Below are positions 42,846 through 53,017 of a DNA stretch of 64,000 bases, piece after piece (positions within the stretch are counted from its first letter, which is position 1; the number at the start of each line of letters is the position of its first letter). Where the stretch lies: contig NZ_CABVPN010000006.1 in assembly GCF_902499115.1 (NCBI RefSeq), positions 186,001-250,000 on the forward strand, written 5' to 3'. A program made the position numbers and the translations under genes. The notes beneath the pieces are model-generated. The model was not told where the DNA came from. It searched no databases and saw nothing but the letters and a program-made list of their open reading frames with translations. This DNA comes from Burkholderia diffusa (GTDB taxonomy: Bacteria; Pseudomonadota; Gammaproteobacteria; Burkholderiales; Burkholderiaceae).

Positions 42846-44036
42846 TCAAGCCAGCGTAAACACTGGACGGTTTGTCGCAGGCTCCGCCGCACGGCCCGTC
42901 AGCAGCAGGTCGAGCAGATCGCGCACGCTGCGGATCGCACTGCCGAACGGCAGCGCTTCGCGGCCGCGGAAGAACAGGCCGTTTGCGACGTCGCCGCGCA
43001 ACGCGGCCGCGAGCCGCGTGTCGATGCAGAAATGGCCGAACTTTTCGATGCCGTCGCGCAGCCCGCAGACGCTCAGGCACTCGAGCGCGGTCGGGCAGCG
43101 CTGCTTGAACGCGCCGAGCTTGTCGCGAATGCGCGTTTCGTTGCGCAGGTAACGATCGAGCCAGGGGGTCTTCACAGCGCGCGCAGGGAGCCCCGTCACG
43201 CTGACGAATTCGACGATGTCCTCGGGCAGTGCATCGGCCAGCACGCGCTTGAAGTTCGGATGCGCATCGCCCTCTTCCGTCACTGCGAACGGCGTTCCCA
43301 CCTGCACGCCGTTCGCGCCGGCCGCGAGCGCCGCTCGTACCGTGTCGTGACTGTTGATCCCGCCCGCGACGATCAGCGGGATCGTGTCGCGCGCGAGGCC
43401 GAGCGACGCCATCACCTGCGCGGTCTCGTCGAGCACGCGCGCGAAATCGAAGCGCGCATCGTGCATGTCGTCGATCTGCGTGACGCCGAGGTGGCCGCCC
43501 GCATGCGCGGGATGCTCGATCACGATCGCATCGGGCAGCCGCCCCTTCTTCATCCACTTCTTCAGCACCAGCGCGATCCCGCGGCTGTCCGACAGGATCG
43601 GGATCAGCGCGATGTCATGACCCTGCGTGAGATCGGGCAGATCGAGCGGCAGGCCGGCGCCCATCACGATCGCGTCCGCGCCTTCGTCGCACGCGACGCG
43701 CACGTATTCCGCGTGCGCGCTCACTGCCTTCATCACGTTGACCGCGATCATCCCGCGTCCTTCGCTGTAGGTCTTCGCGAGGCGAATCTCGCGCGCCAGC
43801 GCTTCGAGGTTCGCGGCCTCCAGCGTCGCACGATCGGGATTCGCGCGACAGCGCGCGAGCAAGTCTGCATGGTGGTGACGCAGGTCGATGCTCGCGATCG
43901 TGCCGAGCGCGCCTTCGCGCGCGACGCTGCCCGCGAGGCGGTGCGCGGAGATGCCGACGCCCATGCCGCCCTGCACCACGGGCAGCAAGGTGCGGCCGCG
44001 AATCGTGAGCGGCGGGAAGGAAGTGCGTGCGGTCAT
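42846..44036 (-). CDS. Nitronate monooxygenase-family flavoprotein
   Basis: This 396-residue FMN-dependent TIM-barrel protein of the 2-nitropropane dioxygenase/NMO family opens PPLTIRGRTLLPVVQGGMGVGISAHRLAG, the usual family start. The catalytic-type histidine segment IEHPAHAGGHLGVTQ lies near residue 175-190, and the phosphate-binding VAGGINSHDTVRAALAAGANGVQVGTPF follows. It oxidises alkyl nitronates or related propionate-3-nitronate. The C-terminal part beyond residue 300 (cysteine-rich FKQRCPTALECLSVCGL) is an extension. The ATG at 44036 follows GAGG. It is downstream of the aldehyde dehydrogenase, separated by a terminator. Confidence 0.88.
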   Translation of the reverse strand: MTARTSFPPLTIRGRTLLPVVQGGMGVGISAHRLAGSVAREGALGTIASIDLRHHHADLLARCRANPDRATLEAANLEALAREIRLAKTYSEGRGMIAVNVMKAVSAHAEYVRVACDEGADAIVMGAGLPLDLPDLTQGHDIALIPILSDSRGIALVLKKWMKKGRLPDAIVIEHPAHAGGHLGVTQIDDMHDARFDFARVLDETAQVMASLGLARDTIPLIVAGGINSHDTVRAALAAGANGVQVGTPFAVTEEGDAHPNFKRVLADALPEDIVEFVSVTGLPARAVKTPWLDRYLRNETRIRDKLGAFKQRCPTALECLSVCGLRDGIEKFGHFCIDTRLAAALRGDVANGLFFRGREALPFGSAIRSVRDLLDLLLTGRAAEPATNRPVFTLA

Positions 44037-44113
44037 CTGAACCTCGTCGAAACATCGGAAATCGGAAACGCGATGATCGACGGATCCACCGGCACGCACC
44101 TTGACGGCCGTCA

Positions 44114-44142
44114 ATAAAAAAACGGCACGCGAGCGTGCCGTT
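44114..44142 (-). terminator. Terminator of the aldehyde dehydrogenase gene
   Basis: AACGGCACG pairs with CGTGCCGTT (44121-44142) and is followed on the minus strand by a T run broken once by A. It lies 24 bp past the stop at 44166. Confidence 0.88.
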
Positions 44143-44165
44143 CCGGGTCATGCGGCGTAAAACGC

Positions 44166-45602
44166 TCAGGCCGGATTCGCCGGCTTGAGCTGCATCGACT
44201 TGTACTCGAGATACTCTTCGAGCCCGTATACGCCGTTTTCGCGGCCGTATCCCGACTGCTTGTAGCCGCCGAACGGCGCGACGCCGTTCCACGTGCCGCC
44301 GTTGATGTCGACCTGCCCCGTGCGGATGCGGCGCGCGACGCGCATCGCACGTTCGTCGCTGCCCGCCCACACCGCGCCGCCGAGCCCATACGGCGAATCG
44401 TTCGCGATGCGCACGGCCTCTTCTTCGTCGCGATACGTGATGATCGACAGCACCGGTCCGAAGATCTCTTCCTGCGCGATCGCCGATTTCGGATCGACGC
44501 GGCCGAACACCGTCGGCTTCACGAAGAAGCCCTTCGCGAGCCCTTCCGGCAGGCCCGTGCCGCCGGTCACGAGTTCCGCGCCGTCGTCGATTCCGCGCTG
44601 GATGTAGGCCTGCACGCGCTGCTGCTGCACGGCCGATGCGAGTGCGCCGAGACGCGTCGTTTCCTGACGCGGGTCGCCCGCGACGTACGCTTCGGCTGCC
44701 GCCTTCGCGATCGCGCGCGCCTCGTCGTAGCGCGCCTCGGGCACCAGCATCCGCGTATGTGCCGAACAGGTCTGGCCCGCGTTCAGGTAGCACGCGTTGA
44801 CCGTGCCCTTCACTGCCGCCGCGAAGTCGGCATCGTCGAGGATCACCGACGCCGACTTGCCGCCCAGTTCGAGCGCGACGCGCTTCACGCTCGCGGCCGC
44901 GAGTTCGGCCACGCGCTTGCCGGCACGGGTCGAACCCGTGAACGACACCATGTCGACGTCCGGATCGGTCGCCAGCACCTCGCCGACGACCGGGCCATAA
45001 CCGCACACGAGATTGAACACACCCGGCGGCAGGCCCGCTTCGTGAATCGCTTCGGCAAGCATGAACGCGTTGAGCGGCGCGACTTCGGATGGCTTCAGGA
45101 CGACCGTGCAGCCGGCCGCGAGCGCCGGCGCGACCTTCAGCGTGATCTGGTTGAGCGGGTAGTTCCACGGCGTGATCGCCGCGACGACGCCGACCGGCTC
45201 GCGCACCACCCGCGAGTTGCCGAGCGTCGCCTCGAATTCGAACGATTCGGCGAGCTTCGCGTATGCCTTCCAGTTGTAGATCGGACCACCGACCTGGATC
45301 GCGCGCGACAGCTTGATCGGCATGCCGACTTCACCGGTGATCGACTGCGCGAGCTCCTCACTGCGCGCCTGCAGACGCTCGACGATCTTGCGCAGGTAGC
45401 CCGCGCGCGTCGCGGGCGGCGTCGCGGCCCATGCGTCGAACGCCGCGCGCGCCGCACGGATCGCGTCCTGCGCGTCCGACGCCACGCCCTCGGCGATCCG
45501 GCCGATCACGGCCTCGGTGCCCGAGTCGATCACGTCGATCGTGCCCGTTCCGGCCGGCTTGCGCCATGCGCCGTCGATATAGAACTGATCGTAGATTTTC
45601 AT
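44166..45602 (-). CDS. NAD(P)-dependent aldehyde dehydrogenase
   Basis: This 478-residue ALDH-superfamily enzyme oxidises an aldehyde to the acid. The residues are in place: TPWNYPLNQ with the catalytic asparagine, [10 protein letters not shown], the glutamate in [12 protein letters not shown] (about 255), and the nucleophile cysteine in [14 protein letters not shown] (about 288). C-terminal [15 protein letters not shown] fits the broad ALDH family. The ATG at 45602 follows AGGAAG. The operon partner is unclear, since a terminator separates it from the downstream nitronate monooxygenase. The substrate cannot be assigned from sequence alone. Confidence 0.92.
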   Translation of the reverse strand: MKIYDQFYIDGAWRKPAGTGTIDVIDSGTEAVIGRIAEGVASDAQDAIRAARAAFDAWAATPPATRAGYLRKIVERLQARSEELAQSITGEVGMPIKLSRAIQVGGPIYNWKAYAKLAESFEFEATLGNSRVVREPVGVVAAITPWNYPLNQITLKVAPALAAGCTVVLKPSEVAPLNAFMLAEAIHEAGLPPGVFNLVCGYGPVVGEVLATDPDVDMVSFTGSTRAGKRVAELAAASVKRVALELGGKSASVILDDADFAAAVKGTVNACYLNAGQTCSAHTRMLVPEARYDEARAIAKAAAEAYVAGDPRQETTRLGALASAVQQQRVQAYIQRGIDDGAELVTGGTGLPEGLAKGFFVKPTVFGRVDPKSAIAQEEIFGPVLSIITYRDEEEAVRIANDSPYGLGGAVWAGSDERAMRVARRIRTGQVDINGGTWNGVAPFGGYKQSGYGRENGVYGLEEYLEYKSMQLKPANPA

Positions 45603-45870
45603 CGCTTCCTGTCTCCCGGAAAACGGCCATTCTAACGAGTGCGGCGCGGCTGCGCGACGACGCCTGACGGGACCCCAGGCGCCGCGGAACGGCCCGCGCG
45701 GACGCCGGCGAACGGGCGCCGGACGCCCGCTTCCCGCAACCGCGGCATCCGCGCCACGCCGGCGCGCCACGAGGCCCCACCTCGTGCCCCGCATCGTGCT
45801 ATGTTTTTACTATCGGCGCCGGCTGCTGCGGGCCGCGCCACCCGGAATCGATGCCTTCGTGAGCGCTGCC

Positions 45871-46236
45871 ATGACCGACGCACCCCATATCCTCGGCTCG
45901 CAAGATCGCCTGGAGCTGCTGTGCTGGCTCACCTGCGGCAATCTCGGCGCGTTTTACCTGAACGAAACCTGGCCGGATGCATCGTTCCAGGTGCAGGCCG
46001 CGCATCGCTGGCTCGACCGCCACCACCGGCAGTCCGACTGGCTCGCGATCGCGAAGCTGGCCGCGCTGGCGCAGGACATCGCAAAGCGGCACGCCGACTT
46101 CGTCGACGCATCGTGGGCGCGCGACGCGGTCGAGGAAATCGTCGATACCGACGATCTCGACTACCGGGCGAAACTCGTGCAATGGGTGTACGAAGACTGC
46201 TGCAAGGCGCTCGCCGACAAGCGGCTGGCCGACTGA
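45871..46236 (+). CDS. Hypothetical protein
   Basis: This 121-residue soluble protein starts at 45871 (MTDAPHILGSQDRLELLCW). It is rich in Ala/Asp and mostly helical, with WLTCGNLGAFYLNETWPD near the start and LVQWVYEDCCKALADKRLAD at the end. I do not recognise the family. An upstream in-frame ATG at 45784 would add a basic tail with no ribosome site. It converges on the Lrp-type gene with 34 bp between the stops. Confidence 0.6.
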   Translation: MTDAPHILGSQDRLELLCWLTCGNLGAFYLNETWPDASFQVQAAHRWLDRHHRQSDWLAIAKLAALAQDIAKRHADFVDASWARDAVEEIVDTDDLDYRAKLVQWVYEDCCKALADKRLAD

Positions 46237-46270
46237 CCGCTCGCGCATGCGCGAGCGCCGGCTTGCGCCA

Positions 46271-46735
46271 TCACGCTATCGGCAGCCGCTGCGTCGACTT
46301 CAACTGCCGCAACGACAGGTTCGAGCGGATGCTCAGCACGCCCGGCAATCTGCGCAGCACCCTTTCGACGAAATGACTGTAGTCGTCGAGGTCGGCCGCC
46401 ACCACCTGCAGCAGGAAATCCGCTTCGCCGGTCGTGTTGTCGCATGCAAGCACGTTGGGGCTCGCCTGGATCAGGCGCTCGAACTCGGCCGTCACCTCCT
46501 CGCTGTGCTGCGTGCAGACGATCTGCACGAACGCCATCACGCCGAGCCCGAGCTTGCGGCGGTCGAGCCGCGCGTGATAGCCCGCGATCAACCCCGCTTC
46601 CTCCAGCCGCCGGAGCCGGCGCCAGCAGGACGTCTCGCTCAGCGAGAACGCCTCGGCGAGCCGCGCATTCGACACGCGCCCGTCCTGCTGAAGCATGTCG
46701 AGGATGCCGCGATCGATCTTGTCCAGTGGTTCCAT
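46271..46735 (-). CDS. Lrp/AsnC-family transcriptional regulator
   Basis: This 154-residue regulator has an N-terminal helix-turn-helix (LDKIDRGILDMLQQDGRVSN, AEAFSLSETSCWRRLRRLEEAG) and the RAM domain (MAFVQIVCTQHSEEVTAEFERL, CDNTTGEADFLLQVVAADLDDY). The ATG at 46735 follows a strong AGGAGC; a few upstream codons (MPEGAF) are also open. It is divergent from the zinc alcohol dehydrogenase gene (133-bp spacer), which is the obvious candidate target. Confidence 0.9.
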   Translation of the reverse strand: MEPLDKIDRGILDMLQQDGRVSNARLAEAFSLSETSCWRRLRRLEEAGLIAGYHARLDRRKLGLGVMAFVQIVCTQHSEEVTAEFERLIQASPNVLACDNTTGEADFLLQVVAADLDDYSHFVERVLRRLPGVLSIRSNLSLRQLKSTQRLPIA

Positions 46736-46868
46736 GAAAGCTCCTTCCGGCATTCCCGCGATCAGCGCAAGGCTATCTCAAGATTACCCGTATCTCAATC
46801 GCAAAATGAAAGATAAATCCGCATTCCTCCGGCTATATTGAAAGACTCATTCGATCCAGGAGGAGATA

Positions 46869-47915
46869 GTGAAAGCAGTCGTTTATGAAGCGTTCGGCGC
46901 GGCGCCGCGGTTGATGAATGTCGACGATCCGACGCCGGCGCCCGACGGCGTCGTGATCGAAGTAAAGGCGACCGGCGTGTGCCGCAGCGACTGGCACGGC
47001 TGGATGGGGCACGACCCGGACATTGTGCTGCCGCATGTGCCGGGGCACGAACTTGCCGGCGTCGTGGTCGCGGCGGGCGCGGCGGTCACGCGCTGGAAGG
47101 CCGGCGACCGCGTCACGGTGCCGTTCGTCGGCGGCTGCGGGCACTGCCCGGAATGCCACTCCGGCAATCAGCAGGTATGCGAACAACAGTTTCAGCCCGG
47201 CTTCACGCACTGGGGCTCGTTCGCCCAGTTCGTCGGCATCCATCATGCGGACCTCAACCTCGTGCGGCTGCCCGACGCGCTCGATTTCCCGACCGCGGCG
47301 AGCCTCGGATGCCGCTTCGTGACGTCATTTCGTGCGGTGGTCGACCAGGGGCGCACGTCGGCCGGCCAGTGGGTGGCCGTGCACGGCTGCGGGGGCGTCG
47401 GCCTGTCGGCGATCATGATCGCGAATGCGATCGGTGCGAACGTCGTCGCGATCGACATTTCGGACCAGGCGCTCGCGCTCGCGCGATCGGTCGGCGCAGC
47501 GGCGACCGTCAATGCGTCGCAAGTCGCCGACGTCGTCGATGCGGTGAAGGAGATCACGCGCGGCGGCGCCCACGTGTCGCTCGATGCGCTCGGCCATCCG
47601 AGCACCTGCTTCAACTCGATCAGCAATCTGCGCCGCCGCGGCAAGCATGTGCAGGTCGGGCTGATGCTCGGCGAGCATGCAACGCCGGCCGTGCCGATGA
47701 GCAAAGTCATCGCGCACGAACTGGAGATTCTCGGCAGCCACGGGATGCAGGCGCATCGTTACGACGCGATGCTCGACATGGTGCATGCCGGCACGCTCGC
47801 GCCGAACCGGTTGATCGGCAAGGAAATCAGTCTGGGCCAATCGATTGATGCGCTGATGAACATGAACCGGTTCGAAGGCGCCGGTGTGACGGTCGTAACG
47901 GATTTTTCGGGCTGA
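46869..47915 (+). CDS. Zinc-dependent alcohol dehydrogenase
   Basis: This 348-residue medium-chain dehydrogenase has the catalytic-zinc motif [10 protein letters not shown] and GHELAGVV, the structural-zinc loop [16 protein letters not shown], and the NAD-binding [18 protein letters not shown] (about residues 170-190). The start is a GTG at 46869 after a strong GGAGGAG. It oxidises a primary or secondary alcohol; the substrate is unknown. It is divergent from an Lrp-type regulator, and a terminator of the opposite-strand ybiT gene lies downstream. Confidence 0.92.
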   Translation: MKAVVYEAFGAAPRLMNVDDPTPAPDGVVIEVKATGVCRSDWHGWMGHDPDIVLPHVPGHELAGVVVAAGAAVTRWKAGDRVTVPFVGGCGHCPECHSGNQQVCEQQFQPGFTHWGSFAQFVGIHHADLNLVRLPDALDFPTAASLGCRFVTSFRAVVDQGRTSAGQWVAVHGCGGVGLSAIMIANAIGANVVAIDISDQALALARSVGAAATVNASQVADVVDAVKEITRGGAHVSLDALGHPSTCFNSISNLRRRGKHVQVGLMLGEHATPAVPMSKVIAHELEILGSHGMQAHRYDAMLDMVHAGTLAPNRLIGKEISLGQSIDALMNMNRFEGAGVTVVTDFSG

Positions 47916-48071
47916 CGGCGCAGGGCTGACCGAGCGGGCGGTGGTGGTGGCCTGTTCCGGCGGCCTGCTCCGGCGCCCCGCACGTGCCGCTTCCCGGGTC
48001 GTCGTCGCCGCCAAGCTGCGGATGCAGGACCGCAACCGGCGACCGTGGCCGCGAGCGCTTGCCCCGACAAG

Positions 48072-48104
48072 AAAAAGCCCGCCAGGCTTGCACCTGGCGG
48101 GCTT
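48072..48104 (-). terminator. Terminator of ybiT
   Basis: A perfect 12-bp stem, AAGCCCGCCAGG (48075-48086) with CCTGGCGGGCTT (48093-48104), is followed on the minus strand by a T run (48072-48076). It lies 36 bp past the ybiT stop. Confidence 0.9.
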
Positions 48105-48139
48105 CCAGTACATCAGGTCGGGCATCGCTGCCCGGGCGA

Positions 48140-49732
48140 TTACTCCTGCCCCTGACTCGTCAGGAACTCCTCGTAATTCCCGCCGAAGTCGAACAGCGTC
48201 CCGTCCGTACGCACTTCGATGATCCGGTTCGCCAGCCCGCTCACGAATTCGCGGTCGTGCGAAACGAAGATCAGCGTGCCTTCGAACTGCTCGAGCGCGA
48301 TCTGCAGCGACTCGATCGACTCCATGTCCATGTGGTTGGTCGGCTCGTCCATCAGCAGCACGTTGTGGCGGCCGAGCATCAGCTTGCCCCAGATCATGCG
48401 GCCCTTCTCGCCGCCCGACAGCACCTTCACCGACTTCTTGATGTCGTCCGACGAGAACAGCAGGCGGCCCAGCGTGCCGCGCACCATCGTTTCGTCGTCG
48501 CCGTCCTTGCGGTACTGGTCGATCCAGTCCATCAGCGTGATGTCGTTCGGGAACTCCTCGTACGTGTCCTGCGGCATGTAGCCGACATTCGCGTTCTCGG
48601 ACCACTTCACCGTGCCGTGATCGAGCTCGAGCGCGCCAAGCAGCGAACGCAGCAGCGTCGTCTTGCCCGCGCCGTTCTCGCCGATGATCGCGATGCGCTC
48701 GCCCGGCTGCACCGACAGGTTGAAGTTCTGGAAAATCGTGCGCTCGTACTTCTTCGTGATGTCTTCGGCAACCACCGCGACGTTGTGCAGCTTCTTCTCG
48801 AACTCGAAACGGATGAACGGGTTCTGACGCGACGACGGCTTGAATTCCTCGATCTTGATCTTGTCGATCTGCTTCGCGCGGCTCGTCGCCTGGCGGGCCT
48901 TCGACTTGTTCGCCGAGAAGCGGCGCACGAAGTCCTGCAGCTCGGCCACGCGCTCCTTCGCACGCGCGTTCGCCGCGGCCTGGCGCTCGCGCGCCTGTGC
49001 CGATGCGAGCATGTAGTCGTCGTAGTTGCCCGGCCAGACCTTCAGCGTGCCGTAGTCCATGTCGGCCATGTGCGTGCACACCGAGTTCAGGAAGTGACGA
49101 TCGTGCGAGATGATGATCATCGTCGAGTTGTACTCGTTGAGCGTGTGCTCGAGCCAACGGATCGAGTTGATGTCCAGGTTGTTGGTCGGTTCGTCGAGCA
49201 GCAGCACGTCCGGCTTCGAGAACAGCGCCTGCGCGAGCAGCACGCGCAGCTTCCAGCCCGGCGCGACGTCGGCCATCGTGCCGTTGTGGAACTTCTCCTC
49301 GATGCCGATGCCGAGCAGCAGCGCACCCGCGCGTGCCTCGGCGTCGTAGCCGCCGTATTCGGCGAACTTGCCTTCGAGTTCGGCCGCGTGCATGTAGTCG
49401 TCGTCGGTGGCTTCCGGGTTCGCGTAGATCGCGTCGCGCTCGGTCATCGCAGCCCACATCTCGGTGTGGCCCATCATCACGACGTCGAGCACGCGCACGT
49501 TTTCATACGCGAACTGGTCCTGGCGCAGCTTGCCCAGGCGCACGTTCGGCTCCAGCGCGACGTTGCCGGCGCTCGGCTCGAGGTCGCCGCCCAGGATCTT
49601 CATGAAGGTCGACTTGCCGCAGCCGTTCGCGCCGATCAGACCATAGCGGTTGCCCTCGCCGAATTTGACCGAGATATTCTCGAACAAGGGCTTCGGCCCG
49701 AATTGCATCGTGATGTTGGCAGTAGAAAGCAC
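48140..49732 (-). CDS. ybiT: ABC-F translation factor YbiT
   Basis: This 530-residue cytosolic ABC-F protein has two ATP-binding domains and no membrane part. The first has [10 protein letters not shown] and [12 protein letters not shown], with the unusual signature [14 protein letters not shown]. The second has [22 protein letters not shown] and [12 protein letters not shown] linker of helical, basic character (residues 240-310) sits between them. The degenerate first signature is what separates YbiT from EttA and Uup. ABC-F factors act at the ribosomal E site. It is flanked by a strong terminator and by the AsmA gene upstream. Confidence 0.92.
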   Translation of the reverse strand: MLSTANITMQFGPKPLFENISVKFGEGNRYGLIGANGCGKSTFMKILGGDLEPSAGNVALEPNVRLGKLRQDQFAYENVRVLDVVMMGHTEMWAAMTERDAIYANPEATDDDYMHAAELEGKFAEYGGYDAEARAGALLLGIGIEEKFHNGTMADVAPGWKLRVLLAQALFSKPDVLLLDEPTNNLDINSIRWLEHTLNEYNSTMIIISHDRHFLNSVCTHMADMDYGTLKVWPGNYDDYMLASAQARERQAAANARAKERVAELQDFVRRFSANKSKARQATSRAKQIDKIKIEEFKPSSRQNPFIRFEFEKKLHNVAVVAEDITKKYERTIFQNFNLSVQPGERIAIIGENGAGKTTLLRSLLGALELDHGTVKWSENANVGYMPQDTYEEFPNDITLMDWIDQYRKDGDDETMVRGTLGRLLFSSDDIKKSVKVLSGGEKGRMIWGKLMLGRHNVLLMDEPTNHMDMESIESLQIALEQFEGTLIFVSHDREFVSGLANRIIEVRTDGTLFDFGGNYEEFLTSQGQE

Positions 49733-49864
49733 GGCAGGTCCCGTAAGAGAGAAATCGACGGAAAACCGTGTATTTTAGCAGGTGTCGGAGAAACTGCCGA
49801 CCGCCCTGTTCCGGCCCCGCCAGCCGGGCCGCCACGCGCGGCACCGGCCCTGCCTCGGACACCA

Positions 49865-52162
49865 TCACTTGCCGGCCTTCACCGCCGCCTTCTGCGCCGC
49901 CTTGGCCTTCATCTGCCCGAACAGCTCCGAGCACGGCACGTCGCGGTTATTGCTCGGCGCGATCAGCGGAATCAGCGCCGCGAACGGATTGATCAGGCCC
50001 AGTCCGACCATCGCGCCGGCGCGCAGCGCAAGCGCGCCGGCGTCGACGCCGACCTTCGGATTCTTGAACGTGCCCTTCGCGTACAACGGCGAACGCAACG
50101 AGAAGACCCGGAAACCCTTCGTATGCGGATGGATCTTCAGGTCGATCGATTCGTCGCGCAGGTTGACCGGGCCGTCGACGTTGATCAGCGCGTCGTCCGT
50201 ATCGAGCGCGAACACCTTCGGGTCGAGCATGCCGTCGTTCGCGACGAAGTCGATCGCCGCGCAATTGATGTTCACGTCGCGGGTGCCGAACAGCTTCTCG
50301 TAGACGACGTTCGCGACGTTCAGCCCCGCCGCCTCCATCAGCAGCAGGCTGATGCGGCCATCCGTGATGAGCGCCTTCACTTCGCCGGTCGACGTCGCCG
50401 CGAGCGCGGCCGGTGAGTTGCCGGTCGCCGACAGCGACGCGTCGCCGTTGATTTCGCCGAACGCGGTCTGCATCACCTTCTGCGTCGGGAACAACTGCTT
50501 CAGCCGCAGGTGACGCGCGGCCAGCGTAAAGCGGCCCTTGAGCGGCGTGCGGCTGCCGTCGAGTTGCGCGTTCGTCGCGAGCGTGCCGCCCGCGACGCCG
50601 AACTGCAGCGGTTCGAGCGACAGCACGCCGTCCTGCAGCAGGATGTGCGTGTACAGGTCGGTGATCGGCAGTTGCGGGCTCTTGATCAGCTTGCGCCCGG
50701 TGAACTTCACGTCCGCGTCGATCGCGCTCCAGCGCTCGGTGCGGAACGTCGCGACCGGCAGCACGCGGTCCGGCGGCTGGCGCGTCGTGTCGCCGCGCTT
50801 GGCCTTGCTCGCGGCCGAGTCGGCACCGATCACCGGTGCGAGGTCGGAGAACTGCAGCAGGTTCGACACGAGTTCGCCCGACAGCTTCGGCCGCGGTTCG
50901 CGCTGCGCCCAGGTGAGCGTGCCGCGGAGATCGCTGCCGCCGACGCGGCCGTTGAAATTCTCGTAGCGGAACGTGCTCGCGTGCTGCTTGATGTTGCCGA
51001 TCAGGCGGCCCTCGGTCGCATACGGCGGCGTGTCCGGCAGCGTGATGCCCGTGATCTGGTAGAGGTGCGACATCGACGTGCCCTGCAGCCACAGACGCAG
51101 GTCAAGTGCCGCGAGATGCATCGGGTCGGTCAGCGTGCCGACGATCGCCAGCCGCGTGTCGCCGGCCTTCACGTCGGCCTGCAGCGGGAACGGCTGCGTC
51201 GTCTTCTCGATCGCCAGCACGCCGCCCACCTTGCCGGTGCCGCTGATCGGCACGTTCTTGTACCGGCCGTCGACCTTGAGCCCGAACGCATACGTCGGGC
51301 CGGCCGGCTTCGCGGCGGCAGCGGCACCCGACGCAGCGGACGCCACGCTCGCGCCGGATGCCGGCACGGCCGTGGATGCGGAGGAAACCGAAGTAGCCGG
51401 AGCGGCAGCGGACGCACCCGACGCCGCGACGGCGGACGCCCCGCTCGCGCCTTGCGCCGCCGACGCACCCGACGCTGCCTCGGCACTCGCCGTCGCGCTC
51501 AGTCGCGCGGCACCGCTCTTGCCGACGCGTTGCGCCGACGCCGCGCGCGACGTTTGCTCCTGCTCCTTCAGCACGTCGCCGAGCGGAATCGGCTGGCCGA
51601 GCGTATCGATCGCGACCGTGAGATCGGCCTTCGTGATCGCATCGCGATACGTGACGACGCCCTTCGCGAAACCGAAGCTGTCGAGCCGCACCTTCCACGG
51701 CGACGGCTGCGACGATTGCTTGAACTGGAAGGTCCACGTATTGCGGCCGTCGGCGAGCCGCTCGAGGTCGACTGCGGGATTGACGACATCGATCGACGGA
51801 ATGACGATTTCGTGCGCGAGGAGCGGAAGAATCGCGAGATCGAAATGCGCGGCATCGAGCGTGACGAACTTGGGCCCCTTCGCCCAGTCCGGGTTGCCGA
51901 TCTCGAGTTGCGTGGCGGAGAAACTCGGCCAGGGCACCCATGCGCGCCAGCCGGTTTCGCCGTCGGGGCGGCGCCAGCCGACCTTGAGATCGCCATTGAT
52001 CGCGAACGGGCGGCCAAGTGCGGTACTCACATGTTCGTTGACCCACGGTTTCGCGTGGTTCCAGTCGAACGTGAAGATGAAGATGCCGGCCGCCGCAATG
52101 ACCAATGCGACGATACCGACGATCCATGCAGCCGATTTGCCGATGGCTCGTGCTAGCGTCAT
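49865..52162 (-). CDS. AsmA-family envelope protein
   Basis: This 765-residue AsmA-type protein has an N-terminal membrane anchor (AAWIVGIVALVIAAAGIFIFTF) followed by the family opening NEHVSTALGRPFAINGDLKVGW. The AsmA domain includes GNPDWAKGPKFVTLDAAHFDLAILPLL. Between about residues 205 and 290 lies an Ala/Ser/Gly-rich stretch with repeated ASGAS, which separates the N-terminal chorein-like part from the C-terminal AsmA_2-like part (LKVDGRYKNVPISGTGKVGG onward). Such proteins are thought to move phospholipid across the envelope. The ATG at 52162 is chosen; it is divergent from the fetAB-like genes. Confidence 0.88.
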   Translation of the reverse strand: MTLARAIGKSAAWIVGIVALVIAAAGIFIFTFDWNHAKPWVNEHVSTALGRPFAINGDLKVGWRRPDGETGWRAWVPWPSFSATQLEIGNPDWAKGPKFVTLDAAHFDLAILPLLAHEIVIPSIDVVNPAVDLERLADGRNTWTFQFKQSSQPSPWKVRLDSFGFAKGVVTYRDAITKADLTVAIDTLGQPIPLGDVLKEQEQTSRAASAQRVGKSGAARLSATASAEAASGASAAQGASGASAVAASGASAAAPATSVSSASTAVPASGASVASAASGAAAAAKPAGPTYAFGLKVDGRYKNVPISGTGKVGGVLAIEKTTQPFPLQADVKAGDTRLAIVGTLTDPMHLAALDLRLWLQGTSMSHLYQITGITLPDTPPYATEGRLIGNIKQHASTFRYENFNGRVGGSDLRGTLTWAQREPRPKLSGELVSNLLQFSDLAPVIGADSAASKAKRGDTTRQPPDRVLPVATFRTERWSAIDADVKFTGRKLIKSPQLPITDLYTHILLQDGVLSLEPLQFGVAGGTLATNAQLDGSRTPLKGRFTLAARHLRLKQLFPTQKVMQTAFGEINGDASLSATGNSPAALAATSTGEVKALITDGRISLLLMEAAGLNVANVVYEKLFGTRDVNINCAAIDFVANDGMLDPKVFALDTDDALINVDGPVNLRDESIDLKIHPHTKGFRVFSLRSPLYAKGTFKNPKVGVDAGALALRAGAMVGLGLINPFAALIPLIAPSNNRDVPCSELFGQMKAKAAQKAAVKAGK

Positions 52163-52315
52163 GGCGGTTCCGTTGTTGTTCTGCAGAGTTTGCGCACAAT
52201 GTCGGGCCAACTTGCGTGAGTGAACGGAGCACGACACCGGCGGCTTTTCAATCGGTATTATGGCGCACGCCGCAGCAACGCTTCGGCGCCATTAACGCTT
52301 TTTTTCATTTGTGAC

Positions 52316-53017
52316 ATGACAGCCCCAAACGGCCTCATCGATGCGCAGCACATCACGCGCCGCGACGCCAGCAGCGGCAAGACACTGCTCGCGCCGACCG
52401 ACTTCAGCCTCGCCGCGGGATCGCGAATTGCTATCACGGGACCGTCGGGCTCCGGCAAGAGCGTGCTGCTGCGCGCGCTCGCGTTGCTCGACCCGCTCGA
52501 CGGCGGTCATATCCTGTGGCGCGGCACGCGGATCAGGCGCGGCGCGATTCCGCGCTACCGGCGCAGCATTGCCTACGTGCGCCAGCGGCCCGCGCAGATG
52601 GACGGGACCGTCGAAGCGCAATTGCGCTACCCGTATTCACTCGCGATCTACCGCGACGTGACGTTCGACCGCGCACGCGCCGAAGCGCTCGCCGCACGCG
52701 CCGGTCGCGGCGCCGATTTTCTCGACAAGCGGGCGAGCGAACTGTCGGGCGGCGAAGCGCAGATCGCCGCGCTTCTGCGCGTGCTGCAGCTCGACCCCGA
52801 CGTGCTGTTGCTCGACGAGCCGACGTCCGCGCTCGACCCCGACTCGACGCGCGCGATCGAAGCGCTTGTCGGCGCCTGGTTCGACGCGGCACCCGATGCA
52901 CGTGCCTACATGTGGATCTCGCACGATCCGGCGCAAGCCGCCCGGATCGGCACGATGCGGCTCGTGATGCAGGCCGGCGTGCTGCACGCCGCGAACGCGA
53001 TGGAGGCGCAGCAATGA
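52316..53017 (+). CDS. fetA: ABC transporter ATPase, FetA-like
   Basis: This 233-residue ABC ATPase has Walker A GPSGSGKSVLL, signature LSGGEAQIAALLRVLQ and Walker [13 protein letters not shown]. The pairing with a permease of the UPF0014/FetB type identifies it as FetA, the ATPase of an iron exporter in E. coli that protects against oxidative stress. The ATG at 52316 has no clear ribosome site. Its stop overlaps the fetB start (ATGA). Confidence 0.88.
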   Translation: MTAPNGLIDAQHITRRDASSGKTLLAPTDFSLAAGSRIAITGPSGSGKSVLLRALALLDPLDGGHILWRGTRIRRGAIPRYRRSIAYVRQRPAQMDGTVEAQLRYPYSLAIYRDVTFDRARAEALAARAGRGADFLDKRASELSGGEAQIAALLRVLQLDPDVLLLDEPTSALDPDSTRAIEALVGAWFDAAPDARAYMWISHDPAQAARIGTMRLVMQAGVLHAANAMEAQQ

